A DNA stretch of 64,000 bases from Cellulomonas sp. Root930 (GCA_001429255.1 LMJI01000002.1:545274-609273); one strand, 5' to 3'. Numbered from the stretch's first letter, positions 52,465 through 61,673 are shown. A program made the numbers and translations. The notes: generated by a model from the sequence alone, not told the origin.

Positions 52465-53310
52465 ATGGCGAACTACTCGCTCGCAGACATCAAGGCGCTG
52501 CGCGAGAAGACCGGTGCCGGAATGATGGACGTCAAGAAGGCGCTCGAGGAGGCCGACGGCGACTCCGACAAGGCGCTCGAGATCATCCGGGTGAAGGGCC
52601 TCAAGGGCGTCGGCAAGCGTGAGGGCCGCGCGGCCTCCGACGGCCTGGTCGTCGCACACGTGGGCCCGACGGCCGACGGTGAGGGCCAGACCGGCGTGCT
52701 CGTCGAGATCAACTCGGAGACCGACTTCGTCGCGAAGAGCCCGAACTTCGTGGCGCTCGCCGCCCGGGTGCTCGCGGCAGCCGTGGACTCCCCGGCCCGC
52801 GACGCCGACGCGCTGCTGGCCGCCGAGGTCGACGGCTCCAGCGTGCAGTCCATCGTCGACGAGACCGCTGCCACCCTCGGTGAGCGCGTCGTCGTGCGCC
52901 GCCTGGCCCGCGTGGCCGGCGAGCACGTCGAGGTCTACCTGCACAAGGTCAGCAAGGACCTGCCCCCGCAGGTCGGCGTGCTCGTCGCCACCGACGTGGC
53001 CGGCGCCGGCGTGGCCCGGGACATCGCGACGCACATCGCGGCGTTCTCGCCCACGTACCTCACGCGCGAGGAGGTCTCGGCCGACGTCGTCGCGAACGAG
53101 CGCCACATCGCCGAGGAGACCGCCCGCAACGAGGGCAAGCCCGAGGCTGCGCTGCCGAAGATCATCGAGGGCCGCCTGAACGGCTTCTTCAAGGAGAACG
53201 TCCTGCTCGAGCAGGCGTTCGCCAAGGACAACAAGAAGACGGTCGCGCAGGTCCTCGCCGAGGCCGGCGGCACGCTGACGGGCTTCGTCCGTTACCGCGT
53301 GGGAGCCTGA
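52465..53310 (+). CDS. tsf: elongation factor Ts
   Basis: A 281-residue nucleotide-exchange factor for EF-Tu. The N-terminal UBA-like domain has LREKTGAGMMDVKKALEE (15-32), and INSETDFVAKSPNF (near 82-95) marks the core domain. The dimerisation and C-terminal modules end LTGFVRYRVGA. No strong Shine-Dalgarno precedes the ATG. The gene follows rpsB as in almost all bacteria and is followed by a long terminator. Confidence 0.96.
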   Translation: MANYSLADIKALREKTGAGMMDVKKALEEADGDSDKALEIIRVKGLKGVGKREGRAASDGLVVAHVGPTADGEGQTGVLVEINSETDFVAKSPNFVALAARVLAAAVDSPARDADALLAAEVDGSSVQSIVDETAATLGERVVVRRLARVAGEHVEVYLHKVSKDLPPQVGVLVATDVAGAGVARDIATHIAAFSPTYLTREEVSADVVANERHIAEETARNEGKPEAALPKIIEGRLNGFFKENVLLEQAFAKDNKKTVAQVLAEAGGTLTGFVRYRVGA

Positions 53311-53321
53311 CCCTCAGGAAT

Positions 53322-53361
53322 CGACGGTGGCCCCGGCCCTGCGGGGTCGGGGCCACCGTCG
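53322..53361 (+). terminator. long terminator after tsf
   Basis: Perfect 14-bp arms (53322-53335 and 53348-53361), with inner pairs that extend the stem to about 18 around TGCG. It starts 12 nt after the tsf stop and should separate rpsB-tsf from pyrH. Confidence 0.7.
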
Positions 53362-53394
53362 CAACCAGCCCGACCCAACTCTCGTGGAGGCACC

Positions 53395-54138
53395 GTGACC
53401 CAGGACCCCGAGTCGACTCGCGGGGCCGTGCCTGACCGGCGCGTGCTGCTCAAGCTCTCCGGCGAGACGTTCGGTGGAGGTGACGTGGGCCTCGCGGCCG
53501 ACGTCGTCCAGCGCGTCGCCGCCGAGATCGCCGTCGCGGTCCGGGAAGGTGTGCAGGTCGCCATCGTCGTCGGTGGGGGCAACTTCTTCCGCGGCGCCGA
53601 GCTCTCGCAGCGCGGCCTGGACCGTGCGCGGGCCGACTACATGGGCATGCTCGGCACGGTGATGAACTGCCTGGCCCTGCAGGACTTCCTCGAGCAGGCC
53701 GGCGTGAGCACGCGCGTGCAGACCGCGATCACGATGGGCCAGGTGGCCGAGCCGTACATCCCGCTGCGCGCCATCCGGCACCTGGAGAAGGGCCGCGTCG
53801 TCATCTTCGGCGCCGGCGCCGGGCTGCCGTACTTCTCGACGGACACGGTGAGCGTCCAGCGCGCGCTCGAGACGCACTGCCACGAGGTCCTCATGGGCAA
53901 GAACGGCGTCGACGGCGTGTACTCGGCGGACCCGCGGACCAACCCGGACGCGGTGAAGCTGGACCACCTGACCTACACCGACGCGCTGGTCAACGACCTG
54001 GGCGTGATGGACGGCTCGGCGCTCAGCCTGTGCCGCGACAACAACGTGCGCATGCGCGTGTTCGGCCTGGAAGAGGCCGGCAACGTCACGCGCGCGCTGC
54101 AGGGTGAGAAGATCGGCACGCTGATCACCGCCAGTTGA
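53395..54138 (+). CDS. pyrH: UMP kinase
   Basis: A 247-residue hexameric amino-acid-kinase-fold enzyme that phosphorylates UMP. LLKLSGETFGG (18-28) binds phosphate, VVGGGNFFRG (near 58-67) is the glycine loop, and FGAGAGLPYFSTDT and KNGVDGVYSADP bind UMP and ATP. The GTG follows GTGGAGG closely. pyrH precedes frr in the usual order. Confidence 0.96.
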   Translation: MTQDPESTRGAVPDRRVLLKLSGETFGGGDVGLAADVVQRVAAEIAVAVREGVQVAIVVGGGNFFRGAELSQRGLDRARADYMGMLGTVMNCLALQDFLEQAGVSTRVQTAITMGQVAEPYIPLRAIRHLEKGRVVIFGAGAGLPYFSTDTVSVQRALETHCHEVLMGKNGVDGVYSADPRTNPDAVKLDHLTYTDALVNDLGVMDGSALSLCRDNNVRMRVFGLEEAGNVTRALQGEKIGTLITAS

Positions 54139-54175
54139 TCGGCCCCGCACCACACGACATCACGAAGGAGCTCCG

Positions 54176-54733
54176 GTGATCGACGAGACCCTCTTCGAGG
54201 CTGAAGAGAAGATGGACAAGGCCGTCGAGGTCGCCAAGGAGGACTTCTCGACGATCCGTACCGGTCGGGCGAACGCGGCGATGTTCTCCAAGGTGTTCGT
54301 CGACTACTACGGCAGCCCGACGCCCCTCCAGCAGCTGGCGTCCTTCAACGTGACCGAGGCGCGCACCATCCTCGTGTCGCCGTTCGACAAGTCGTCGACC
54401 GCCGCGATCGAGAAGGCGCTGCGCGACTCGGACCTGGGCGTGAACCCGACGAACGACGGCAACGTCATCCGCATCGTGCTGCCCGCTCTCACGCAGGAGC
54501 GCCGCAAGGACTTCGTGAAGCTCGCCAAGTCCAAGGCGGAGGACGCCCGCGTCTCGGTGCGCAACGTGCGGCGCCGGGCCAAGGAGGAGCTGGACCGCAT
54601 CGTCAAGGACGGCGAGGCCGGCGAGGACGAGGTCGGCCGTGCGGAGAAGGAGCTCGAGTCCCTGACGAAGAAGCACGTGGATCTCATCGACCACCTGCTC
54701 GCGTCCAAGGAGAACGAGCTCCTCGAGGTCTGA
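54176..54733 (+). CDS. frr: ribosome recycling factor
   Basis: A 185-residue L-shaped factor that, with EF-G, splits post-termination ribosomes. The family blocks are FSTIRTGRANAAMF (near 24-37), YYGSPTPLQQLASFNV and the helical DARVSVRNVRRRAKEEL. The GTG follows GAAGGAG by 6 nt. Its stop overlaps the cdsA ATG (TGATG). Confidence 0.97.
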   Translation: MIDETLFEAEEKMDKAVEVAKEDFSTIRTGRANAAMFSKVFVDYYGSPTPLQQLASFNVTEARTILVSPFDKSSTAAIEKALRDSDLGVNPTNDGNVIRIVLPALTQERRKDFVKLAKSKAEDARVSVRNVRRRAKEELDRIVKDGEAGEDEVGRAEKELESLTKKHVDLIDHLLASKENELLEV

Positions 54734-55575
54734 TGAGCCAGACTGCCATCGCCGCCACCCGGACCCCGCGCCCCGGTCGTGACCTCCCGGTCGCGATCGT
54801 CGTCGGCGTCGCCATGCTCGTGGTGGTGGTCGCGTCGCTGTTCATCCGCAAGGAAGCCTTCGCGGTCCTCGCCGTGGTGTGCGTGTGTGCCGGCCTCTGG
54901 GAGCTCGCGCAGGCGTTCACCCGCCGGAACATCCACCTCCCGCTGCTCCCGCTGCTGGTCGGCGCCATCGGCATCCTCGTCTCGGCGTTCACGGCCGGAC
55001 CGGAGGCGCTGTTCGTCGCGTTCATGCTGACGGTCGGTGGCGTCGTCGTCTGGCGCGTGCTCGACGGGAGTGGTCAGCCCGCCCTGCGCGACGCCACGGC
55101 CGGCGCGTTCGCCGCCGCGTACCTGCCGTTCCTCGGCGGCTTCGTCATGCTGCTGCTGGCCGAGCCTGACGGCGCGAAGCGCGTGATGCTCTTCATCCTG
55201 CTCTGCGTGGCCAGCGACACGGGCGGCTACACCGTCGGCGTGCTGCTCGGCCGGCACCCGCTGGCCCCGTCGGTGAGCCCGAAGAAGACGTGGGAGGGCC
55301 TGGCCGGCTCCATCGTTCTCGCGTGCGTCGTGGGCGTGGTCGGCGTCCAGGTCGCGTTCGGCGGCGAGCCGCTGGTCGGGGTGTTCCTCGGCCTGGCCAC
55401 CGTCGTGACCGCGACGCTCGGCGACCTCGCCGAGTCGATGCTCAAGCGCGACCTCGAGCTCAAGGACATGGGCCGGCTGGTGCCGGGCCACGGCGGTCTC
55501 CTGGACCGGCTCGACTCGCTCGTGCTCACCGCCCCCGCCGTGTACGTGGTCCTCACGGTCCTCCAGCCCGCCTGA
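54733..55575 (+). CDS. cdsA: phosphatidate cytidylyltransferase
   Basis: A 280-residue membrane enzyme making CDP-diacylglycerol for phospholipid synthesis. About eight membrane helices are predicted. The family signature begins SPKKTWEGLAGS (near 185-196) and continues LGDLAESMLKRDLELKDMG with PGHGGLLDRLDS, which holds the catalytic metal-binding acids. The first helix starts near residue 20. It is coupled to frr through a one-base overlap. Confidence 0.94.
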   Translation: MSQTAIAATRTPRPGRDLPVAIVVGVAMLVVVVASLFIRKEAFAVLAVVCVCAGLWELAQAFTRRNIHLPLLPLLVGAIGILVSAFTAGPEALFVAFMLTVGGVVVWRVLDGSGQPALRDATAGAFAAAYLPFLGGFVMLLLAEPDGAKRVMLFILLCVASDTGGYTVGVLLGRHPLAPSVSPKKTWEGLAGSIVLACVVGVVGVQVAFGGEPLVGVFLGLATVVTATLGDLAESMLKRDLELKDMGRLVPGHGGLLDRLDSLVLTAPAVYVVLTVLQPA

Positions 55576-55599
55576 TCTCACTGAAGGGGGGTACCTGCA

Positions 55600-56727
55600 A
55601 TGACCGGTACACCCGTGCGCCTCGACCTGTCCTCGCCCAGCCGCGGACCGCGGGGCAAGCCGCCCAAGCACTTCGTCGACCTCACGCCCGAGCAGCGGAT
55701 CGACGCCGTCACCGAGCTCGGCGAGAAGCCGTTCCGCGCCAAGCAGCTGGCGACGCACTACTTCACCCACCTGACCAACGACCCCGCGCAGATGACCGAC
55801 CTGCCGAAGGCCACGCGCGACAAGTTGGTCGAGGGGCTGTTCCCGCAGCTGCTCACGGCCCACCGCACGCAGACCGCGGACAAGGGCACCACCGTCAAGA
55901 CGCTGTGGCACCTGTTCGACGGCGCCAAGGTGGAGTCGGTCCTCATGCGGTACGCCAACCGCACCACCCTGTGCGTGTCGAGCCAGGCGGGCTGCGGGCT
56001 CGCGTGCTCGTTCTGCGCGACCGGCCAGCTGGGTCTGACGCGGAACCTGTCGACGGCGGAGATCGTCGAGCAGGTGCGCGCCGCGGCACGGTCGCTCGCC
56101 GACGGCGAGGTGCCGGGCGGTCCGACGCGGCTGTCCAACGTGGTGTTCATGGGCATGGGTGAGCCGCTGGCCAACTACAAGTCGGTCATGGAGACGGTCC
56201 GCCGCCTCGTCGCTCCGGCGCCGGACGGGCTGGGCATGTCCGCGCGCAACGTCACCGTGTCGACCGTGGGCATGGTGCCGGCGATGGACCGGCTGGCCAA
56301 GGAGGGCATCCCCGTGACGCTCGCCCTCTCCCTGCACGCGCCCGACGACGAGCTCCGCAGCGAGCTCGTGCCGGTGAACACGCGGTGGAGCGTCGACGAG
56401 GCGATCGACTCCGCGCACCGGTACTTCGAGGTCACCGGCCGCCGTGTGTCCATCGAGTACGCGCTGATCCGGGACATCAACGACCACGCCTGGCGGGCGG
56501 ACCTGCTCGGCGAGAAGCTCAACGCCCGCGGTCGCGGCTGGGTGCACTGCAACCCCATCCCGCTGAACCCGACGCCGGGCTCGAAGTGGACGGCGAGCGA
56601 TCCCCGGGTGGAGCAGGAGTTCGTGGCACGCTTGCGTGCGCACGGGATCCCGACCACCATCCGGGACACCCGCGGCAGTGAGATCGACGGCGCCTGCGGG
56701 CAGCTCGCAGCGGAGGAGGACGAGTGA
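55600..56727 (+). CDS. rlmN: dual-specificity rRNA/tRNA adenine-C2 methyltransferase RlmN
   Basis: A 375-residue radical SAM methyltransferase for A2503 of 23S rRNA and A37 of some tRNAs. The [4Fe-4S] motif is CGLACSFCATG (C-x3-C-x2-C, near 131-139). MGMGEPLANY binds SAM, and two further catalytic Cys residues are expected; NPTPG precedes the C-terminal part. The ATG follows GAAGGGGGG. Its stop overlaps the DivIVA gene start (GTGA). Confidence 0.94.
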   Translation: MTGTPVRLDLSSPSRGPRGKPPKHFVDLTPEQRIDAVTELGEKPFRAKQLATHYFTHLTNDPAQMTDLPKATRDKLVEGLFPQLLTAHRTQTADKGTTVKTLWHLFDGAKVESVLMRYANRTTLCVSSQAGCGLACSFCATGQLGLTRNLSTAEIVEQVRAAARSLADGEVPGGPTRLSNVVFMGMGEPLANYKSVMETVRRLVAPAPDGLGMSARNVTVSTVGMVPAMDRLAKEGIPVTLALSLHAPDDELRSELVPVNTRWSVDEAIDSAHRYFEVTGRRVSIEYALIRDINDHAWRADLLGEKLNARGRGWVHCNPIPLNPTPGSKWTASDPRVEQEFVARLRAHGIPTTIRDTRGSEIDGACGQLAAEEDE

Positions 56728-57278
56728 GCGACGGGATGTTCCGGACCGTCTCGGGCATGAAGCAGGGATACGACCCGGACGAGGTCGACGACTTCTTCGC
56801 GCACGCCCGGGCGGTCTACGAGACCGGTCCGGCTGCCGCGCTGGCCAGCAAGGACGTGCGCGGCGTGGCGTTCGACATGGTGCGCGGCGGGTACGTCACG
56901 GCCGCGGTCGACGCGGCGCTCGACCGGCTCGAGGCCGCGTTCGTCGCCCGGTCCCGCGCGGAGTACATCACCACCCAGGGCCAGCAGGCGTGGATGAACC
57001 GACTGAGCGAGCAGGCGCGCACCCTCTACGGCCGACTGGGGCGCCCCGACGGCGACCGGTTCGCCGCGCCGGACGGCCGGCAGCAGGGCTACGAGCCCGC
57101 CGACGTCGACGAGCTGTGCCAGCGCCTGGTCGCGTACTTCGACAGGGGCACGCCGCTGTCGGCCGCCGAGGTGCGGTCCGCGACCTTCCGTCGCCGCAAG
57201 GGTCGCAACGCGTACGCCGAGGGGCCGGTCGACGCCTTCCTGGCGCGCGCGGTCGAGGTGCTGCTCGGCGTCGAGTGA
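56724..57278 (+). CDS. DivIVA-domain protein with two repeats
   Basis: A 184-residue protein with two DivIVA-type motifs: GYDPDEVDDFFAHAR (about 15-29) and GYEPADVDELCQRLVAYF (about 122-139). Each is preceded or followed by a VRSATFRR- or VRGVAFDM-like partner segment. There is no long coiled coil, so it is not a full DivIVA/Wag31 protein. Such proteins are frequent beside rlmN and dxr in actinobacteria, with unknown function. Coupled to rlmN by a 4-nt overlap. Confidence 0.82.
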   Translation: MSDGMFRTVSGMKQGYDPDEVDDFFAHARAVYETGPAAALASKDVRGVAFDMVRGGYVTAAVDAALDRLEAAFVARSRAEYITTQGQQAWMNRLSEQARTLYGRLGRPDGDRFAAPDGRQQGYEPADVDELCQRLVAYFDRGTPLSAAEVRSATFRRRKGRNAYAEGPVDAFLARAVEVLLGVE

Positions 57279-57288
57279 GGACGACCGG

Positions 57289-57316
57289 CGCGGTCCATGC
57301 ACGAGGATGGACCGCG
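57289..57316 (+). repeat. inverted repeat spanning the dxr start region
   Basis: CGCGGTCCAT (57289-57298) and ATGGACCGCG (57307-57316) form a perfect 10-bp stem. The GAGG ribosome-binding site (57303-57306) is in the loop and the start codons are in the right arm, so the hairpin could limit dxr translation. Confidence 0.5.
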
Positions 57317-58476
57317 TGACACAGCGCAGCGTCGTCCTCCTCGGGTCCACGGGCTCGATCGGTACCCAGGCCGTCGACGTCATCACCCGGAACCCCGAGC
57401 GGTTCTCCGTCGTCGGTCTGTCCGCCGGCGGTGGTGACGTCGCGCTGCTGGCCCGCCAGGCCCGCGAGCTGGGCGTGTCGGCGGTGGCGGTCGCCGATCC
57501 CCGGGCCGAGGGGCCGCTGCGCGAGGCGCTCGACGACGGCGTCGAGGTGCTCGTCGGCCCGCAGGCGTCCACGGAGCTGGCCGGCCGCGGGGCCGACGTC
57601 GTGCTCAACGGAGTCACGGGCTCGGTCGGGCTCGGGCCGACGCTCGCAGCGCTGCGGGCGGGCAGCACGCTGGCGCTGGCCAACAAGGAGTCGCTGGTGG
57701 TGGGCGGGCGGCTGGTGCACGCTGCCCGGAAGCGCCCGGACCAGATCGTGCCGGTGGACTCCGAGCACTCGGCGATCGCGCAGGCGCTGCGCGGCGGCAC
57801 CCACCCCGAGGTCCGGCGGCTGATCCTCACGGCCTCGGGCGGCCCGTTCCGCGGGTGGTCGCACGACGACGTCAAGGCGGTGACGCCGCAGCAGGCGCTC
57901 GCGCACCCCACCTGGTCGATGGGTCCGGTGGTGACCATCAACTCCTCGACCCTGATGAACAAGGGCCTGGAGCTCATCGAGGCGCACCTGCTGTTCGACG
58001 TGCCCGTCGCGGACATCACCGTCGTGGTGCACCCGCAGTCGGTGGTGCACTCCATGGTCGAGTTCGTGGACGGCTCGACGCTGGCGCAGGCGTCGCCGCC
58101 GGACATGCGGCTCCCGATCGCGCTCGGGCTGTCCTGGCCGGACCGGGTGCCCGAGGTGGCGCCGCCGTGCGACTGGACGCAAGCCACCGCCTGGACGTTC
58201 GAGCCGCTCGACGAGGGCGTCTTCGGCGCGGTGCGCCTGGCGCGCGAGGCCGTCGCGGCGTCGGCCACCCACCCCGCGGTCTACAACGCGGCGAACGAGG
58301 AGTGCGTCGAGGCGTTCCTGACCGGCCGGATCGGGTTCCTGGACATCGTGACCACGGTCGAGCACGTCCTGGGCGAGCACGACGGCACCGCCCCCGACGC
58401 GCTCACGCTGGACGCGGTGCTGGCGGCCGAGGTCTGGGCACGCGCCCGTGCTCAGGAGCTCCTGGCGCGCGCGTGA
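57316..58476 (+). CDS. dxr: 1-deoxy-D-xylulose 5-phosphate reductoisomerase
   Basis: A 386-residue enzyme making methylerythritol 4-phosphate in isoprenoid synthesis. LLGSTGSIGTQ (near 7-17) binds NADPH, ANKESLVVGG is conserved, and VDSEHSAIAQ and SGGPFRG form the metal and substrate site, with SMGPVVTINSSTLMNKGLE after it. I prefer GTG 57316, nine nt after GAGG; ATG 57307 abuts GAGG with no spacing and would add three residues. The gene converges with the next, 1 bp apart. Confidence 0.94.
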   Translation: MTQRSVVLLGSTGSIGTQAVDVITRNPERFSVVGLSAGGGDVALLARQARELGVSAVAVADPRAEGPLREALDDGVEVLVGPQASTELAGRGADVVLNGVTGSVGLGPTLAALRAGSTLALANKESLVVGGRLVHAARKRPDQIVPVDSEHSAIAQALRGGTHPEVRRLILTASGGPFRGWSHDDVKAVTPQQALAHPTWSMGPVVTINSSTLMNKGLELIEAHLLFDVPVADITVVVHPQSVVHSMVEFVDGSTLAQASPPDMRLPIALGLSWPDRVPEVAPPCDWTQATAWTFEPLDEGVFGAVRLAREAVAASATHPAVYNAANEECVEAFLTGRIGFLDIVTTVEHVLGEHDGTAPDALTLDAVLAAEVWARARAQELLARA

Positions 58477-58477
58477 G

Positions 58478-59827
58478 TCAGTGCCCGAGCACGTGCTCGA
58501 GCAGGCCGCTCCACCGGCTCGCGTGCCCCGTGCGCGTCTCGGTCCGGTCCGCCCAGGTGGTCGCCTTGCGAGTGGCGGTGATGCCCGCCCACCGCAGGGG
58601 CTCCGGCTCCCACGCGGGGGAGCGGTGGCCCACCCACGGCAGCCGGGTCAGGTCGCTGTCCGACCCGGTGATGAGGTCCGCGAGCGTGCGGCCCGCCAGG
58701 TTGGTCATCGCGACGCCGTCGCCGACGTAGCCGCCGGCCCAGCCGATCCCGTCGTCGTCCAGGCCGACCGACGGGTGCCAGTCGCGGTGCACGCCCAGCG
58801 GGCCGCCCCAGTGGTGGGTGATCTCGGCCCGCTCGAGCACGGGAAACAGGTCCACGAGCTCGTGCGCGAGGTGGGCAGCGGTGGCGCGTGCCTGGTCGTA
58901 CTCCGGGCGGATGCTGGAGCCGACGTGGTACGGCGCACCCCGGCCGCCGAACGCGATCCGGTCGTCCGTGGTGCGCTGGCCGTACACGACGAGGTTCCGC
59001 GCGTCGGTGAACGTCTGCGCACGGTCGAGCCCGATCTGCGCCCAGACCTCGGGCGGCAGCGGCTCGGTGGCGATCATGTGCGAGTACACGGGGGCCACCT
59101 CGCGGCCGGAGCCGGGCAGGTGCGCGCTCCAGGCCTCGGTCGCGCGGACCACGTAGCGCGCCCGCACGATGCCGTGGTCGGTGACGACCGCGCGCGGGGA
59201 CAGCCGCAGCGCGCGCGTCCCCTCGGCCACCCGGGCGCCGCGGGAGAGGACCACGTCGAGCAGCCCACGGGCGAGTCGCAGCGGCTGGATGCGGGCTGCG
59301 TCCGGGGTGTACGAGCCGCCCACCACGCTCGAGGCGCGGACGTGCTCCTCGACCCCGTCGGCGCCGAGCAGGTGGGACTCGTCCCCCCAGCGCGCGTCGG
59401 TGGACACGGCCTCGGCGACGCGCTCCAGCTGCGGGCGGTTGCGGGCGAGCGTGACGGTGCCGCCGAACGCGAACCCGCACTCGATCTGCTCGGCCGCGGC
59501 CACGCCCCCGACCTCGACGACGGTGTCCCGCATGGCGGCGCGCATCGCCGCGGCGGCGTCGCGCCCGTGCAGGCGCGCCAGCTCGTCGCCGGAGACGGGC
59601 AGGAGGGCCGAGCACCAGCCGCCGTTGCGCCCGCTCGCGCCGAACCCCACCACCTCGGCCTCGATCACGAGCACGTCGAGCGACGGGTCGGCCTCGAGCA
59701 GGTAGTACGCGGTCCACAACCCGGTCAGACCGCCACCGACCACGACGACGTCCGCCTGGGTGTCCCCGTCGAGCGGGTCGAGCGGGGCGAGGTCGGGCAG
59801 CTGGTCGAACCAGAGCGACACGCTCAC
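58478..59827 (-). CDS. FAD-dependent amine oxidoreductase, PuuB-like
   Basis: A 449-residue DAO-family flavoprotein. The dinucleotide motif VVVGGGLTGLWTAYYL (near 28-43) binds FAD, with GFGASGRNGGW near 62-72 and the C-terminal GYVGDGVAMTN closing the flavin site. Family members oxidise gamma-glutamylputrescine or other amines to aldehydes with H2O2 production. Its GTG overlaps the aminotransferase stop (GTGA), so it belongs to the lrp-aminotransferase operon. The exact amine is not known. Confidence 0.85.
   Translation of the reverse strand: MSVSLWFDQLPDLAPLDPLDGDTQADVVVVGGGLTGLWTAYYLLEADPSLDVLVIEAEVVGFGASGRNGGWCSALLPVSGDELARLHGRDAAAAMRAAMRDTVVEVGGVAAAEQIECGFAFGGTVTLARNRPQLERVAEAVSTDARWGDESHLLGADGVEEHVRASSVVGGSYTPDAARIQPLRLARGLLDVVLSRGARVAEGTRALRLSPRAVVTDHGIVRARYVVRATEAWSAHLPGSGREVAPVYSHMIATEPLPPEVWAQIGLDRAQTFTDARNLVVYGQRTTDDRIAFGGRGAPYHVGSSIRPEYDQARATAAHLAHELVDLFPVLERAEITHHWGGPLGVHRDWHPSVGLDDDGIGWAGGYVGDGVAMTNLAGRTLADLITGSDSDLTRLPWVGHRSPAWEPEPLRWAGITATRKATTWADRTETRTGHASRWSGLLEHVLGH
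58486..58499. terminator. palindrome at the convergent dxr / FAD gene ends
   Basis: CGAGCACGTGCTCG is a perfect 14-bp palindrome in the last codons of the minus-strand gene, 10 bp after the dxr stop. It might serve both strands as a weak terminator. Confidence 0.3.
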
Positions 59828-61200
59828 AGGCGCGCCCAGGCCTCGGTCAGCACGCCGCGCAGGATGCCGGTGATCTCGTCGAACTCGGCCTGCCCGCAGG
59901 TCAGCGGCGGGGCGAGCTGGATGACCGGGTCCCCACGGTCGTCGGCGCGGCAGTACAGCCCGGCGTCGTACAGGGCGCCCGACAGGAACCCGCGCAGCAG
60001 GCGCTCGCTCTCGTCGTCGTCGAACGTCTCCCGCGTCGTCTTGTCCTTGACCAGCTCGATCCCGTAGAAGAAGCCCTCGCCGCGCACGTCGCCGACGATC
60101 GGCAGGTCCAGCAGCCCTTCGAGCGTGCGCCGGAACGCCGGCGCGGACTCCTTGACGTGCGCCGTGATGCCCTCGCGCTCGAACAGGTCGAGGTTCGCGT
60201 TGGCCACCGCGGCCGACACCGGGTGGCCGCCGAAGGTGTAGCCGTGCGCGAACGAGGCGTTGCCCTTGGCGAACGGTTCGTACAGCTTGTCCGAGGCGAT
60301 GAGGGCGCCGATGGGGGAGTAGCCCGAGGTCATGCCCTTGGCGCAGGTGATCATGTCCGGCACGTAGCCGAAGTCGTCGCAGGCGAAGATCGACCCGATG
60401 CGCCCGAACGCGCAGATGACCTCGTCGGACACCAGCAGCACGTCGTACTGGTCGCAGATCTCGCGCACCCGCTCGAAGTACCCGGGAGGCGGCGGGAAGC
60501 ACCCGCCCGCGTTCTGCACGGGCTCCAGGAACACCGCGGCCACGGAGTCCGGGCCCTCCATCTCGATGGCGTCGCCGATGCGGTCCGCGGCCCACCGGCC
60601 GAAGGCCTTCGGGTCGTCGCGCAGGTGCTCGGGCGCGCGGTACTCGTTGGTGTTCGGCACCTTGTGGGCGCCCGGCACGAGCGGCTCGAACTGCTGCTTG
60701 AGCGTCGGCAGACCCGTGATGGACAGGGCCCCGTGGGTGGTGCCGTGGTACGCGATGGACCGCGAGATCACCTTGTACTTGTTCGGTTTGCCGGTGAGCT
60801 TGAAGTAGTTCTTGGCCAGCTTCCACGCGGTCTCCACGGCCTCGCCGCCGCCCGTGGTGAAGAAGACGTGGTTGAGGTCGCCCGGCGCGTAGGCCGCCAG
60901 CCGCTCCGCGAGGTCGATCGCCTGCGGGTGCGCGTACGACCAGAGCGGGAAGAACGCCAGCTGCTCGGCCTGGACGCGCGCCGCCTCGGCCAGCTCGGTG
61001 CGACCGTGCCCGGCCTGCACGACGAAGAGTCCCGAGAGCCCGTCGATGTACTTGCGGCCCTGGTCGTCCCAGATGTGGTGCCCCTGGCCCCGGACGATCG
61101 TCGGGACGCCGCCGTCCCAGGCGCTCTGCCGCGTGAAGTGGCCCCAGAGGTGGGCCCTGGCCGCCTCGGAACGGTCGGTGCCACGAGGTGTCGTGCTCAT
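59824..61200 (-). CDS. class III aminotransferase (putrescine/GABA type)
   Basis: A 458-residue PLP enzyme. TTGGGEAVETAWKLA near 115-129, LVSDEVICAFGRIG with the PLP Asp259, and the Schiff-base Lys288 in TCAKGMTSG define the site. It resembles omega-amino-acid and putrescine-pyruvate aminotransferases. With the adjacent aldehyde dehydrogenase it could convert putrescine through 4-aminobutanal to GABA, or deaminate GABA. The ATG at 61200 overlaps the Lrp-gene stop (ATGA). Confidence 0.88.
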   Translation of the reverse strand: MSTTPRGTDRSEAARAHLWGHFTRQSAWDGGVPTIVRGQGHHIWDDQGRKYIDGLSGLFVVQAGHGRTELAEAARVQAEQLAFFPLWSYAHPQAIDLAERLAAYAPGDLNHVFFTTGGGEAVETAWKLAKNYFKLTGKPNKYKVISRSIAYHGTTHGALSITGLPTLKQQFEPLVPGAHKVPNTNEYRAPEHLRDDPKAFGRWAADRIGDAIEMEGPDSVAAVFLEPVQNAGGCFPPPPGYFERVREICDQYDVLLVSDEVICAFGRIGSIFACDDFGYVPDMITCAKGMTSGYSPIGALIASDKLYEPFAKGNASFAHGYTFGGHPVSAAVANANLDLFEREGITAHVKESAPAFRRTLEGLLDLPIVGDVRGEGFFYGIELVKDKTTRETFDDDESERLLRGFLSGALYDAGLYCRADDRGDPVIQLAPPLTCGQAEFDEITGILRGVLTEAWARL

Positions 61201-61673
61201 CGGGTCCCCCAGTTGTAGAGCTGCTTGCGCAGCTTCAGGTACACGAACGTCTCGGTGGTCCGCACCCCGGGCAGCGAGCGGATCTTCTGGTTGAGCACCT
61301 CGAGGAGGTGGTCGTCGTCCTCGCACACCACCTCGCACAGCAGGTCGAAGCCGCCCGCGGTGATGACCACGTAGTCGACCTCGGGCAGCTCGGCGAGCGC
61401 GTCCGCGACGACGGACAGGTCGCCCTCGCACTTCAGCCCGATCATCGCCTGGCGCGTGAACCCGACCTGCAACGGGTCGGTCACCGCGACGATCTGCATG
61501 ACCCCGGAGTCCGTGAGGCGCTGGACGCGCTGGCGCACGGCCGCCTCGGACAGCCCGATCGCCTTGCCGATCGCCGCGTAGGGTCGCCGGCCGTCCTCCT
61601 GGAGCTGCTCGACGATCGCCTTGGAGACGTCGTCGAGCGCGGGGTGCCCGGGTGCTGGTCTGCGTGTGCCCAC
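61197..61673 (-). CDS. Lrp/AsnC-family transcriptional regulator
   Basis: A 158-residue regulator. The N-terminal HTH (about 14-65) contains RRPYAAIGKAIGLSEAAVRQRV. The RAM/ACT-like sensing domain follows with GFDLLCEVVCEDDDHLLEVL. Lrp-type proteins sense amino acids or related amines, and this one heads the aminotransferase operon, so a polyamine or GABA is a likely ligand. The GTG 61673 is immediately preceded by a hairpin. Probable binding site: the 15-bp element 32 bp upstream. Confidence 0.88.
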   Translation of the reverse strand: MGTRRPAPGHPALDDVSKAIVEQLQEDGRRPYAAIGKAIGLSEAAVRQRVQRLTDSGVMQIVAVTDPLQVGFTRQAMIGLKCEGDLSVVADALAELPEVDYVVITAGGFDLLCEVVCEDDDHLLEVLNQKIRSLPGVRTTETFVYLKLRKQLYNWGTR

